A stretch of DNA of 64,000 nt. Source: CAZGVW01 sp964529265. GTDB lineage: Bacteria; Planctomycetota; Phycisphaerae; Phycisphaerales; UBA1924. A program made the translations under genes and the position numbers. The stretch spans positions 1 to 64,000 of the forward strand of contig CAZGVW010000033.1 in NCBI GenBank assembly GCA_964529265.1, read 5' to 3'. Below are positions 13,449 through 20,684 of this stretch, piece after piece (the stretch's first letter is position 1; every line of letters begins with the position of its first letter). The notes under the pieces were generated by a model. It was not told the DNA's origin. It was given only the letters and a program-made list of their open reading frames with translations, and made no database searches.

Positions 13449-14210
13449 TTACGCGAGCGAGCGCCGGCGGCGCGAGGAGAGTCCGAGGAGGCCGGCCGCG
13501 GCGAGGCCGGCGGCGCTGGGCAGCGGGACCATCGGGATTTCGACCAGCTGGTCCTGCGAGCCGGGCTTGTTGCCCTGCGCCATGCTGCGGAGGCCGAGCA
13601 CGTCGTATCCGGCGCGGTCCACGCCGCCGAAGAGGCCGACGGCGTCGAAGAGATCGTCGAGGTAGTTGCGGATGCTGAGCGAGAGCGTCGAGCCGTCGGT
13701 CTTGGTGGTCTTGAACGATCCGTCGCTGACGCTGAGGCTGGAGCGGCCGCCGACGAGGGTGAAGTCGTTGACGATTTCCCACACGGCGATCTGGAACGCC
13801 GCGGCGAAGTCGTTGCTCACGGAGTCATCGAGTTGCTGGCCGTTGGCGTAGTTGTACATGTCGAGGATGGCCGCGGCCTTGTCGAGGCCCATGGCCGGCG
13901 CGGGCACGTCTTCGACGTCCACGACGTCGTAGGTCTTCGCGGTGGGGGTGACGTACTCCATGATGTCGGTGCAGAAGGTGACGTAGAGGCCGTTGAGCAT
14001 GGCGCCCACGCCGACGCCGCCGGTCATGCTGTGGATCAGCTGGCCGGCGAAGACGTTCTTCTTGTTCCCGTTCATGTTGATGCGGACGCTGCGTCCCTGG
14101 CCGGTCTCGACGAAGTGCATCTGGACGGTGTCGGCCAGAGCGCTCGCGGCGGCGAAGAGACTGACGGCGGCGGCGCCGAGAACGGTCGCGATCGTGCTGG
14201 TGCGCTTCAT
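13449..14210 (-). CDS. PEP-CTERM-like surface protein
   Basis: 253 aa with a signal peptide (MKRTSTIATVLGAAAVSLFAAASALA) and a C-terminal sorting signal: VPLPSAAGLAAAGLLGL followed by SSRRRRSLA. The motif, transmembrane helix and Arg-rich end form the tripartite layout processed by exosortase systems, with PLPSAA replacing PEP as is common in planctomycetes. The body contains a Thioester/Cys-protein-like region (FCTDIMEYV ... FQIAVWEIVND), as in proteins annotated as having a VWEI motif. No catalytic role can be inferred. Its start is separated from the divergent TPR gene by 378 bases, and a terminator follows. Confidence 0.85.
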   Translation of the reverse strand: MKRTSTIATVLGAAAVSLFAAASALADTVQMHFVETGQGRSVRINMNGNKKNVFAGQLIHSMTGGVGVGAMLNGLYVTFCTDIMEYVTPTAKTYDVVDVEDVPAPAMGLDKAAAILDMYNYANGQQLDDSVSNDFAAAFQIAVWEIVNDFTLVGGRSSLSVSDGSFKTTKTDGSTLSLSIRNYLDDLFDAVGLFGGVDRAGYDVLGLRSMAQGNKPGSQDQLVEIPMVPLPSAAGLAAAGLLGLSSRRRRSLA

Positions 14211-14588
14211 GTCTTTGGTTCTCCCTCTGCGTTGTGCCGGCCGGTCGATCCGCGGCTTCCTGGTGGAGGCCGGCCTGGTGCAAGTGTGCCCGCGCCCGAT
14301 CGCGCCGCGAGGAGGAGGGGTCAGGCGGAGGAAAAACAGCGCGCGGCGGGGCGGCGCGAGCCGCGTTTCCGGCTCAGACCGAACCGGACCGCGTCCGGGA
14401 AAGGGCGGGGCGGCGCGGCCGCGGAGGCCGTTTGGCGCACGTGCGCGGGGGGCGCCGGAGGGGCGGATGGCGCCGGGCGTGCGGCCGGCGCGGGTGTATC
14501 GTGGAGCGGTGTGTTCCGGCCGCGGCGGGAGCGCGAAACGGCGCTTTCGGCGGCGCAGAAAGACGAACGGCGCGATGGAGTGTGGTCA
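14211..14588. other. Divergent spacer, nothing recognised
   Basis: 378 GC-rich bases between the starts of the PEP-CTERM gene and the TPR gene. Both genes need promoters here but no convincing -35/-10 or -24/-12 pair was seen. A TTCCTGGTGGAGGCCGGCC stretch near 14257 recalls the start of the palindromic element without its stem. Short frames crossing it look spurious. Confidence 0.6.
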
Positions 14589-15560
14589 ATGCTTCGAAGA
14601 ACGATCGCGATGATGGGCGTTCTGGCGGTGGCGATCTCGTGCGGGGCGCTTTCGGCCTCAGCGCAGCAGCGCGGCGGAGCGGGCGAGATCGAGGCGATGT
14701 CGCTGCTGGGTGAGCCGCTGGAGCGGCCCCAGTTCCCGGCGGATGTGTTCGCGCGCCTCGTGCGGAACCTGGATGAAGCGGAACTCGCCTATCGCGCCGA
14801 GCCGGAGGACGAATCCGCGATCATCTGGTACGGGCGTCGGCTGGGGTACGTAGGCCGTTATCGCGAAGCGATCGACGTCTTCACGAAGGGGCTCGACGTT
14901 CACCCGCACAGTTTCCGCCTGCTGCGGCATCGCGGGCATCGGTGGATCACGCTGCGCGAGTTCCGCAAGGCGATCGCCGACCTGAAGCGCGCCGCGGAAC
15001 TCGTGCGGAGCATTCCCGACGAGGTGGAGCCCGACGGCGCGCCGAACGCGAAGAACATTCCGCGCTCGACGATGCACTCGAACATCTTCTACCATCTGGC
15101 GCTCGCGAAGTATCTGCTGGGAGACTTCGAGGGCGCACTGCCGGAGTGGCGGCGGTGCCTGGCCGTCTCGACGAACGACGACATGAAGGTGGCGACGCTG
15201 AACTGGCTGTACCTCACGCTGCGCCGCGTGGAGAAGCACGATGAGGCGGCGGACGTGCTCGCGTTCGTGAAGCCGGAGATGGACATCATCGAGAACTTCG
15301 CATACCACCGGCTGCTGCTGTTCTACAAGGGGCTCGTGCCGCTCGGCGAGATGCTGGAGGACAAGGAGAACGACCTCGTCGCAGGCGCGACGATCGCCTA
15401 CGGCGTGGGCGCGTGGCTATGGGTCGAGGGCAAGCACGACGAGGCGGCGATCGTGTGGCGCGGCGCCACGGACGTGAACAACTGGGGCGCGTTCGGCGTG
15501 ATCGCGGCGGAGGCCGAGCGGGCGCGGCTGAGAAAGGTGGATCACGCGGCGCCGCGCTGA
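14589..15560 (+). CDS. Secreted TPR-repeat protein
   Basis: 323 aa from the ATG at 14589. A signal peptide (MLRRTIAMMGVLAVAISCGALSASA) is followed by tetratricopeptide-like helix pairs: WYGRRLGYVGRYREAIDVFTKGL, RWITLREFRKAIADLKRA, LALAKYLLGDFEGALPEWRRC and a later GAWLWVEGKHDEAAIVW. TPRs are protein-interaction scaffolds; partners are unknown. The in-frame extension upstream of 14589 is antisense to the PEP-CTERM gene and is rejected. The stop abuts the stop of the convergent pgpA gene within a 14-base palindrome (15554-15567). Confidence 0.8.
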   Translation: MLRRTIAMMGVLAVAISCGALSASAQQRGGAGEIEAMSLLGEPLERPQFPADVFARLVRNLDEAELAYRAEPEDESAIIWYGRRLGYVGRYREAIDVFTKGLDVHPHSFRLLRHRGHRWITLREFRKAIADLKRAAELVRSIPDEVEPDGAPNAKNIPRSTMHSNIFYHLALAKYLLGDFEGALPEWRRCLAVSTNDDMKVATLNWLYLTLRRVEKHDEAADVLAFVKPEMDIIENFAYHRLLLFYKGLVPLGEMLEDKENDLVAGATIAYGVGAWLWVEGKHDEAAIVWRGATDVNNWGAFGVIAAEAERARLRKVDHAAPR

Positions 15561-15567
15561 TCAGCGC
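15554..15567. repeat. 14-base palindrome containing both convergent stop codons
   Basis: GCGCTGATCAGCGC is a perfect palindrome. Its centre TGATCA supplies the TGA stop of the plus-strand TPR gene (15558-15560) and of minus-strand pgpA (15561-15563), so the genes abut with no spacer. Without a loop or T tract it is a poor terminator. Confidence 0.85.
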
Positions 15568-16061
15568 AGGAAGTAGAGCGCCGCGTGCAGGATGATGGCG
15601 GCGTAGGCGCCGGCGAGAAGGTCGTCGATCAGGATGCCCCATCCGGCGGGGAGCGATTGGAGCCGGTGCGCGGGCGGGGGTTTCCAGATATCGAAGACGC
15701 GGAAGAGGATGAACGCCGCGGCGACGGTGAGCGTCACCGGCCAGAAGCGCCCTTCCGCAAGGTCCGGCGCGCTGTGCGCGAGGAAGAGCAGCGGGATGCA
15801 CTGCCCCGCGACCTCGTCGGCGACGACAGCGGATGGATCCTTGCGGCCGAAACGCGCTTCCGACCACGGGCCGAGCGCGATGCAGATGATCGAGAACACG
15901 ACGAGCGCGGCGATGAGAACAGTGTTGTAGACAGCGCTCTGTGCGCCGAGCAGGAGCATGAGCCACGCCGCGGCGGCGGGGGGCGTCGAGCCCCACGTAC
16001 CGGGGAACGGCCGCATGAAGCCGAGCCCGCCGGCGCTGACGAGAAGCGCGCGCAGGCTCAC
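15561..16061 (-). CDS. pgpA: Phosphatidylglycerophosphatase A
   Basis: 166 aa, membrane-embedded with four likely transmembrane helices. PgpA dephosphorylates phosphatidylglycerol phosphate to phosphatidylglycerol in the cytoplasmic membrane. Diagnostic motifs are GLGFMRPFPGTWGS near the N-terminus, VVADEVAGQCIPL (the conserved DE pair), FRVFDIWKPPPAH and GWGILIDDLLAGAYAA. Length is typical. The ATG overlaps the stop of pgsA by 4 bases (ATGA), so the enzyme is probably translated together with the one that makes its substrate. Confidence 0.93.
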   Translation of the reverse strand: MSLRALLVSAGGLGFMRPFPGTWGSTPPAAAAWLMLLLGAQSAVYNTVLIAALVVFSIICIALGPWSEARFGRKDPSAVVADEVAGQCIPLLFLAHSAPDLAEGRFWPVTLTVAAAFILFRVFDIWKPPPAHRLQSLPAGWGILIDDLLAGAYAAIILHAALYFLR

Positions 16062-16714
16062 GGCGCTTTGTCCTTAGGCCGGGCGCCCGCTGCGCGGTGG
16101 GCGGTCGCAGAGCGCACGAGATACGGAAGGCAGGAGATGATCGTGATCGCGAGCGTGGCCCAGATCAGGATGTCGATGGCCCAGCGGGCCCAGCCGCGGG
16201 TGACGTCGCCGGGCGGCGCGAGCCAGAGGATGAGCAGGATGGCGGGGATGGCGATGGACTGGAGGATCATCTTGGCCTTGCCGGACCAATCCGCGGCGAA
16301 GGAGACGCCCTGCGATTCGTATACGCCGCGGAGCGAGGTGACGAGCAGTTCCCGCGCGAGGATGACGACGACGATCCACGGCTGCGCGCCGGAGACGAGG
16401 CGGCCGGTGTCGGCGTCGATGAATCCGGGGCCGGCCATCATGATGAAGGCCCCGAGGACGAGGACCTTGTCGGCGAAGGGGTCCATGACGCGGCCGAAGA
16501 CGGAGACGACGGACCACTTTCGGGCGAGGTGGCCGTCGAGGGCGTCGGTCGCCGCGGCGATGATGAAGAGGATGGCCGCGGCGGGGAGGGCCCACGCCGG
16601 GCGCGCGGGCCAGGTGTACATGGCGAGGAGCGCGACGAAGATCGCGGTGAGCGCGAGTCGAGCGAGGGTGAGGGCGTTGGGGATCGCGGCGCGTGCGGCG
16701 GGCGATGCGCTCAT
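16058..16714 (-). CDS. pgsA: CDP-diacylglycerol--glycerol-3-phosphate 3-phosphatidyltransferase
   Basis: 218 aa. It makes phosphatidylglycerol phosphate from CDP-diacylglycerol and glycerol-3-phosphate in the membrane. The CDP-alcohol phosphotransferase signature is complete: DALDGHLARK, eight residues, then GRVMDPFADK, carrying the catalytic and metal-binding aspartates. PNALTLARLALT at the N-terminus is also typical, and several transmembrane helices follow. The ATG at 16714 (MSASPAARAAIPN) matches the family start; an upstream in-frame ATG at 16765 adds an unlikely Arg-rich piece. It overlaps pgpA by 4 bases and is divergent from the nuo genes. Confidence 0.93.
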   Translation of the reverse strand: MSASPAARAAIPNALTLARLALTAIFVALLAMYTWPARPAWALPAAAILFIIAAATDALDGHLARKWSVVSVFGRVMDPFADKVLVLGAFIMMAGPGFIDADTGRLVSGAQPWIVVVILARELLVTSLRGVYESQGVSFAADWSGKAKMILQSIAIPAILLILWLAPPGDVTRGWARWAIDILIWATLAITIISCLPYLVRSATAHRAAGARPKDKAP

Positions 16715-16800
16715 TGAGAGGATGGTACGGGTTTCGGAGTCCTGGGGCTTCCGGGGGCGCCCCAAGGTGTGGGCTGGCGGGGCGTGGGGGCCACATTCGG

Positions 16801-16829
16801 TTGCTGGACTGGTCGGGCGGCTCTATCTT
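16801..16829 (+). promoter_or_regulatory. Candidate sigma70 promoter for nuoJKLMN
   Basis: TTGCTG (16801-16806) and TATCTT (16824-16829) are 17 bases apart in the spacer between pgsA and nuoJ, about 90 bases before the assigned nuoJ start. Both hexamers match the consensus only partly, so this is a weak candidate based on position. Confidence 0.3.
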
Positions 16830-16917
16830 GCGGCCGCGGCGGTCGGAGAGCGTCTGCGCCGCGGCTTCCCCGCCGGATTCGCCCCGCCCCGATTGCCAAT
16901 CGCGGAGTCGATCGACC

Positions 16918-18042
16918 TTGGAGTCGTTGATTCATCCCGCCATCCTCTATACAGGCCTCGGCCTGGGGGCGATCGGCGTGGCGCTGGCGATGCCGCGGCA
17001 GGGGGGCGGGCCGCAGGTGCTGGGGGCGCTGATTGCGGCGGTGTTCATCGGCGCGGTGGTGCTGGCGATGGCGATCGCGGCGGGGGATCAGCGGCCGAAC
17101 GTGTTTTTTTACGTGTTTGCGCTGATTTCGCTGGGGGCATCGCTGCGGGTGATCACGCATCCGCGGCCGGTGTACGCGGCGTTGTACTTCATTCTGACGG
17201 TTCTGAGTTCGGCGGGGCTGTACCTGCTGCTTTCGGCGGAGTTTCTGACGTTTGCGCTGGTGATCATCTACGCGGGCGCGATTCTGATCACGTATCTGTT
17301 CGTGATCATGCTTGCGACGCAGGCGCCGGAGGGCGGCGCGACGGAGGCGTTGACGGAATACGACTCGACCAGCCGCGAGCCGTGGGTTTCGACGGTGACG
17401 GGGTTCGTGCTGCTGGGGTTGCTGACGGGGATGCTGTCGACGGGCGTGACTCAGTTGACGCCGCCGGAAGCGCGGGGCGGGGATGCGGTTCTGGCGGCGA
17501 TGCCGCGGAAGGTTGAGCGGGCGTTTGCGGAGGTTGGGCTGGCGGAGCAGGTGATGCCGTTCAGAGCGGGGCCGCTGCCGCGGAGCGCGACGAAGGAGGA
17601 GCGGGAGGCGTTTTCGCTGTACTTCCCGCCGACAGCGGGGCCCGAGGAGCGACCGATCGACGCGATGCTGCGACCGATCGACATCGCGGATTTTCGGGCG
17701 CGATTTGAAGCGGCGCGGGAGGTTGCGGCGGGCGAGACGCCGCCGGCGGGCGTGAAGCCGCTGGATCCGGAGGCGTTTGCGCTGATCAACGAGAACGGGA
17801 TCATGCAGGACGGGCCGGATTCGTTCTACGTTCTGGTGAGTTTCCCGGAGGGACTGCGCACGTACAACATCGAGAAGGTGGGGTATGCGCTGCTGGCGGA
17901 GCATCCTCTGGCGATTGAGTTGGCGGGGGTGATTCTGCTGCTGGCGCTGGTGGGGGCGGTGATTCTGGCGCGGAAGCAGATTGAGATTGCGGAGGCGGAG
18001 AAGGCGGAGGCGGTAGGCGCGACGATGGGGAGGGCGGCGTGA
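16918..18042 (+). CDS. nuoJ: NADH-quinone oxidoreductase subunit J with large loop insertion
   Basis: 374 aa from a TTG at 16918; standard NuoJ is about 160-200 aa. The core is clear: NVFFYVFALISLGASLRVITHP, PVYAALYFILTVLSSAGLYLLL, FLTFALVIIYAGAILITYLFVIML and the last helix LAIELAGVILLLALVGAVILARK. NuoJ is a membrane subunit of the complex I proton pump. Two features are unusual: an N-terminal extension of about 55 residues with one or two extra hydrophobic stretches, and a charged, Pro-rich loop of about 140 residues (182-325) before the last helix. No ATG fits; longer in-frame starts would run into divergent pgsA. It ends in TGATG, shared with nuoK. Confidence 0.88.
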   Translation: MESLIHPAILYTGLGLGAIGVALAMPRQGGGPQVLGALIAAVFIGAVVLAMAIAAGDQRPNVFFYVFALISLGASLRVITHPRPVYAALYFILTVLSSAGLYLLLSAEFLTFALVIIYAGAILITYLFVIMLATQAPEGGATEALTEYDSTSREPWVSTVTGFVLLGLLTGMLSTGVTQLTPPEARGGDAVLAAMPRKVERAFAEVGLAEQVMPFRAGPLPRSATKEEREAFSLYFPPTAGPEERPIDAMLRPIDIADFRARFEAAREVAAGETPPAGVKPLDPEAFALINENGIMQDGPDSFYVLVSFPEGLRTYNIEKVGYALLAEHPLAIELAGVILLLALVGAVILARKQIEIAEAEKAEAVGATMGRAA

Positions 18043-18404
18043 TGGGCGCGCTGCCCGGAGGGGCGATGCTGACGCTGGCGCAGAGCGCGGAGGCGTTCGG
18101 CGCGATCACGCTGCACCACTATCTGTTTCTGTCGGCGGCGATGTTCGCGATGGGCGTGATCGGGTTTTTGAGCAGGCGGAACCTGATCATCATGTTCCTG
18201 TGCACGGAGCTGATGTTCCAGGGGGCGGCGCTGGCGCTGATCGCGTTCGGGCGGTTCTGGGGGAATCAATCGGGGGACGTGTTCGTGATCATCGTGCTGA
18301 CGATTGCCGCGGCGGAGGCGGCGCTGGCGTTGGCGCTGGTGGTGTACCTGTTCAGGCGGAAAGAGACGCTGGATTCGCTGGCGTGGGCGGAGCTGAAGGG
18401 ATAG
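18042..18404 (+). CDS. nuoK: NADH-quinone oxidoreductase subunit K
   Basis: 120 aa, slightly longer than the usual 100. Three transmembrane helices are visible: HHYLFLSAAMFAMGVIGFLS, NLIIMFLCTELMFQGAALALIAF (with the conserved membrane Glu in CTELM) and VIIVLTIAAAEAALALALVVYLF (with the second conserved Glu). Both glutamates belong to the proton path. The ATG shares one base with the nuoJ stop; an internal ATG at 18066 would give a more typical length. The next gene starts 3 bases after the stop. Confidence 0.93.
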   Translation: MGALPGGAMLTLAQSAEAFGAITLHHYLFLSAAMFAMGVIGFLSRRNLIIMFLCTELMFQGAALALIAFGRFWGNQSGDVFVIIVLTIAAAEAALALALVVYLFRRKETLDSLAWAELKG

Positions 18405-18407
18405 CGC

Positions 18408-20684
18408 GTGCTGGAGTGGCTGGGCGACATTTCGGCGGTTTCCTCGGCGCTGGCGACGCACGCGGGTCATGCGCATGACGCGGTGGCGCCGGCGGTGGAA
18501 GCCGCGGGGCACGCGGCGGCCCACTCGGCGGAGGGATTGGCGACGGGGCGGAAACTGTTCCTGCTCATTCCGGGGCTGCCGGCGCTGTCGGCCGTCTTGT
18601 GCGGTCTGTACTGGATGCTGGGGATCAAGTCGAAGCTGCCGGCGTGGACGACGGTGGCGCTGCTCGCGGCGAGTTTCGCGGTGACGGTGGTTGCCTATCG
18701 AGACGTGGCGGCGCCGGGGCACGCGGTGACGCAGATCGTGCACGGATTCCAGTGGATCAACATGGCGTTCACGGGAGCGGGGGATGAGACGAGCCTCTTC
18801 ACGGCGAACTTCGGGCTGTACCTCGACGGGCTGACGATCCTGTGGATGCTGTTCGTGACGGGGCTGGGGACGCTGATTGCGCTGTATGCGAGCGAGTACA
18901 TGGCGGGGGACGTGGGGCGCGGCTACAGCCGGTTCTTCTTCGCGTTCAGCCTGTTCGTGCTGGCGATGTCGTGCCTGGTGATGGCGGACAACCTGCTGCT
19001 GCTCTTCCTGGGTTGGGAGGGCGTGGGGCTGTGCTCGTACCTGTTGATCGGGTACCACTTCAGGAAGCCATCGGCGGTGGCGGCGGCGAAGAAGGCGTTC
19101 ATCATGAACCGGATCGGGGACCTGGGTCTCTCGATCGGGATCATGCTGACGTTCGTCGAGTTCGGGTCGCTGGAATACGCGGAGATCTTCGCGAAGGTGG
19201 AGGCGCTGAAGGCGGCGGGGGGCGAACTGCCGTGGACGGTGACGGCGATTCCGCTGCTGCTGACGGTGGGGGCGTTCGGGAAGAGCGCGCAGTTGCCGCT
19301 GTTCACGTGGCTTCCGGACGCGATGGAGGGCCCGACGCCGGTATCGGCGCTCATTCACGCGGCGACGATGGTGACGGCGGGCGTGTACCTGGTGGCGCGG
19401 GCGTATCCGCTGTTCCTGCTGAATCCGGTGTCATTGGACATCGTGGCGTGGGTGGGTGCGCTGACGGCGCTGCTCGCGGCGACGATCGGGATGGCGCAGC
19501 ACGACATCAAGCGGATCATGGCGTATTCGACGGTGTCGCAGCTGGGCTACATGTTCGTGGGGCTGGGTGTGCTGACGAGCGTGGGCGCGGCGTTTCACGT
19601 GTTCACGCACGCGTTCTTCAAGGCGACGCTGTTCCTCTGCTGCGGCGCGGTGATGCACGGGTTCGCGGGGCAGCTGGACCTGCGGAAGCTGTCGGGCGTG
19701 ATGAAGATCCCCGGGTGGCGGGTGACGGGGCTGGCGATGCTCGTCGGCTGCCTGAACCTGGCGGGGTTCCCGTTCAGCGCGGGGTTCTTCTCGAAGGACA
19801 TGATCCTGGCAGAGGCGTTCGCGAAGCCGGGGTACATGGCGATCGGGCTGATTGCGCTGTTCACGGCGGGGCTGACGGCCTATTACACGTTCCGGGTGTT
19901 CTTCCGCGTGTTCGTGGGGCCGGTGCAGTATGAGCCGGGCGATGAAGTGCACGGGCATGACGATGGTCATGGGCATGGGCATGGGGATGGGAAGGCGAGT
20001 GGGCACGGACATGCGCCGAGTCACGGCGCCCCGGGAAGATTCCATCCGCACGCGCCGGGTTGGGCGATCAACACGGTGCTGACGCTGCTGGCGGTGGGTT
20101 CGCTGGCGGCGGCGGGGGTGTACTTCATCGATACGGAGCACCACGGCTGGGTGGGCCGGATGGTGCATGAATCGACGGCGGCGCTGCCGCATGATGCGGC
20201 GGTTTCGGCGGCGGATGCGCATGAACCCGCGGGGGCGGACGCTGCGCATGCGGCGGAAGCACACGCCTCGTTCTTCGGGCTGGGCGATCCGCACGAGGTG
20301 ATGTACTACGTGTCGGGCGTGATCGGGCTGCTGGGGATCGGCGCGGCGTTCCTGCTGCATTATGCGGGGCGGAAGGATGCGGCGCACGCGAAGGCGGATG
20401 CGCTGAAGGCTCGGATGGGGTGGATCGGGCGGGCGGCGGAGCGGAAGTGGTACGTGGATGAGATCTACGACTACGTGTTCCGGATTCCGCTGCTGGTGCT
20501 GAGCAACGTGTTCTACCTGTTCGACAAGCTGGTGATCGACGGGCTGGTGGACCTGTTCGGCATGGCGCCGCGGGGCGTGGGGGGCGGAGTGCGGCCGACG
20601 CAGAACGGGATGCTGCAGACGTACGCCGTGGGCATGGCGGCGGGGCTGGCGTTCATTCTCATCGTGGTGTGGGTGGCGCTGTGA
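18408..20684 (+). CDS. nuoL: NADH-quinone oxidoreductase subunit L
   Basis: 758 aa, GTG start. An antiporter-like proton-pumping subunit of complex I with about 14-16 transmembrane helices. Recognisable motifs include LFLGWEGVGLCSYLLIGYHF, AFGKSAQLPLFTWLPDAMEG, PTPVSALIHAATMVTAGVYL and FKATLFLCCGAVMHG. Long for the family because of His-rich insertions: the N-terminus (ATHAGHAHDAVAP), a loop at about residues 512-548 (HGHDDGHGHGHGDGK and more) and another near 600. The His-rich loops are probably extramembrane and could bind metal; this is not established. It shares TGATG with nuoM. Confidence 0.95.
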   Translation: MLEWLGDISAVSSALATHAGHAHDAVAPAVEAAGHAAAHSAEGLATGRKLFLLIPGLPALSAVLCGLYWMLGIKSKLPAWTTVALLAASFAVTVVAYRDVAAPGHAVTQIVHGFQWINMAFTGAGDETSLFTANFGLYLDGLTILWMLFVTGLGTLIALYASEYMAGDVGRGYSRFFFAFSLFVLAMSCLVMADNLLLLFLGWEGVGLCSYLLIGYHFRKPSAVAAAKKAFIMNRIGDLGLSIGIMLTFVEFGSLEYAEIFAKVEALKAAGGELPWTVTAIPLLLTVGAFGKSAQLPLFTWLPDAMEGPTPVSALIHAATMVTAGVYLVARAYPLFLLNPVSLDIVAWVGALTALLAATIGMAQHDIKRIMAYSTVSQLGYMFVGLGVLTSVGAAFHVFTHAFFKATLFLCCGAVMHGFAGQLDLRKLSGVMKIPGWRVTGLAMLVGCLNLAGFPFSAGFFSKDMILAEAFAKPGYMAIGLIALFTAGLTAYYTFRVFFRVFVGPVQYEPGDEVHGHDDGHGHGHGDGKASGHGHAPSHGAPGRFHPHAPGWAINTVLTLLAVGSLAAAGVYFIDTEHHGWVGRMVHESTAALPHDAAVSAADAHEPAGADAAHAAEAHASFFGLGDPHEVMYYVSGVIGLLGIGAAFLLHYAGRKDAAHAKADALKARMGWIGRAAERKWYVDEIYDYVFRIPLLVLSNVFYLFDKLVIDGLVDLFGMAPRGVGGGVRPTQNGMLQTYAVGMAAGLAFILIVVWVAL

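Noticed and set aside
16693..16917. ATG start for nuoJ at 16693
   Set aside because: It would overlap the divergent pgsA gene and add a non-hydrophobic Arg/Ser/Pro stretch unlike NuoJ.
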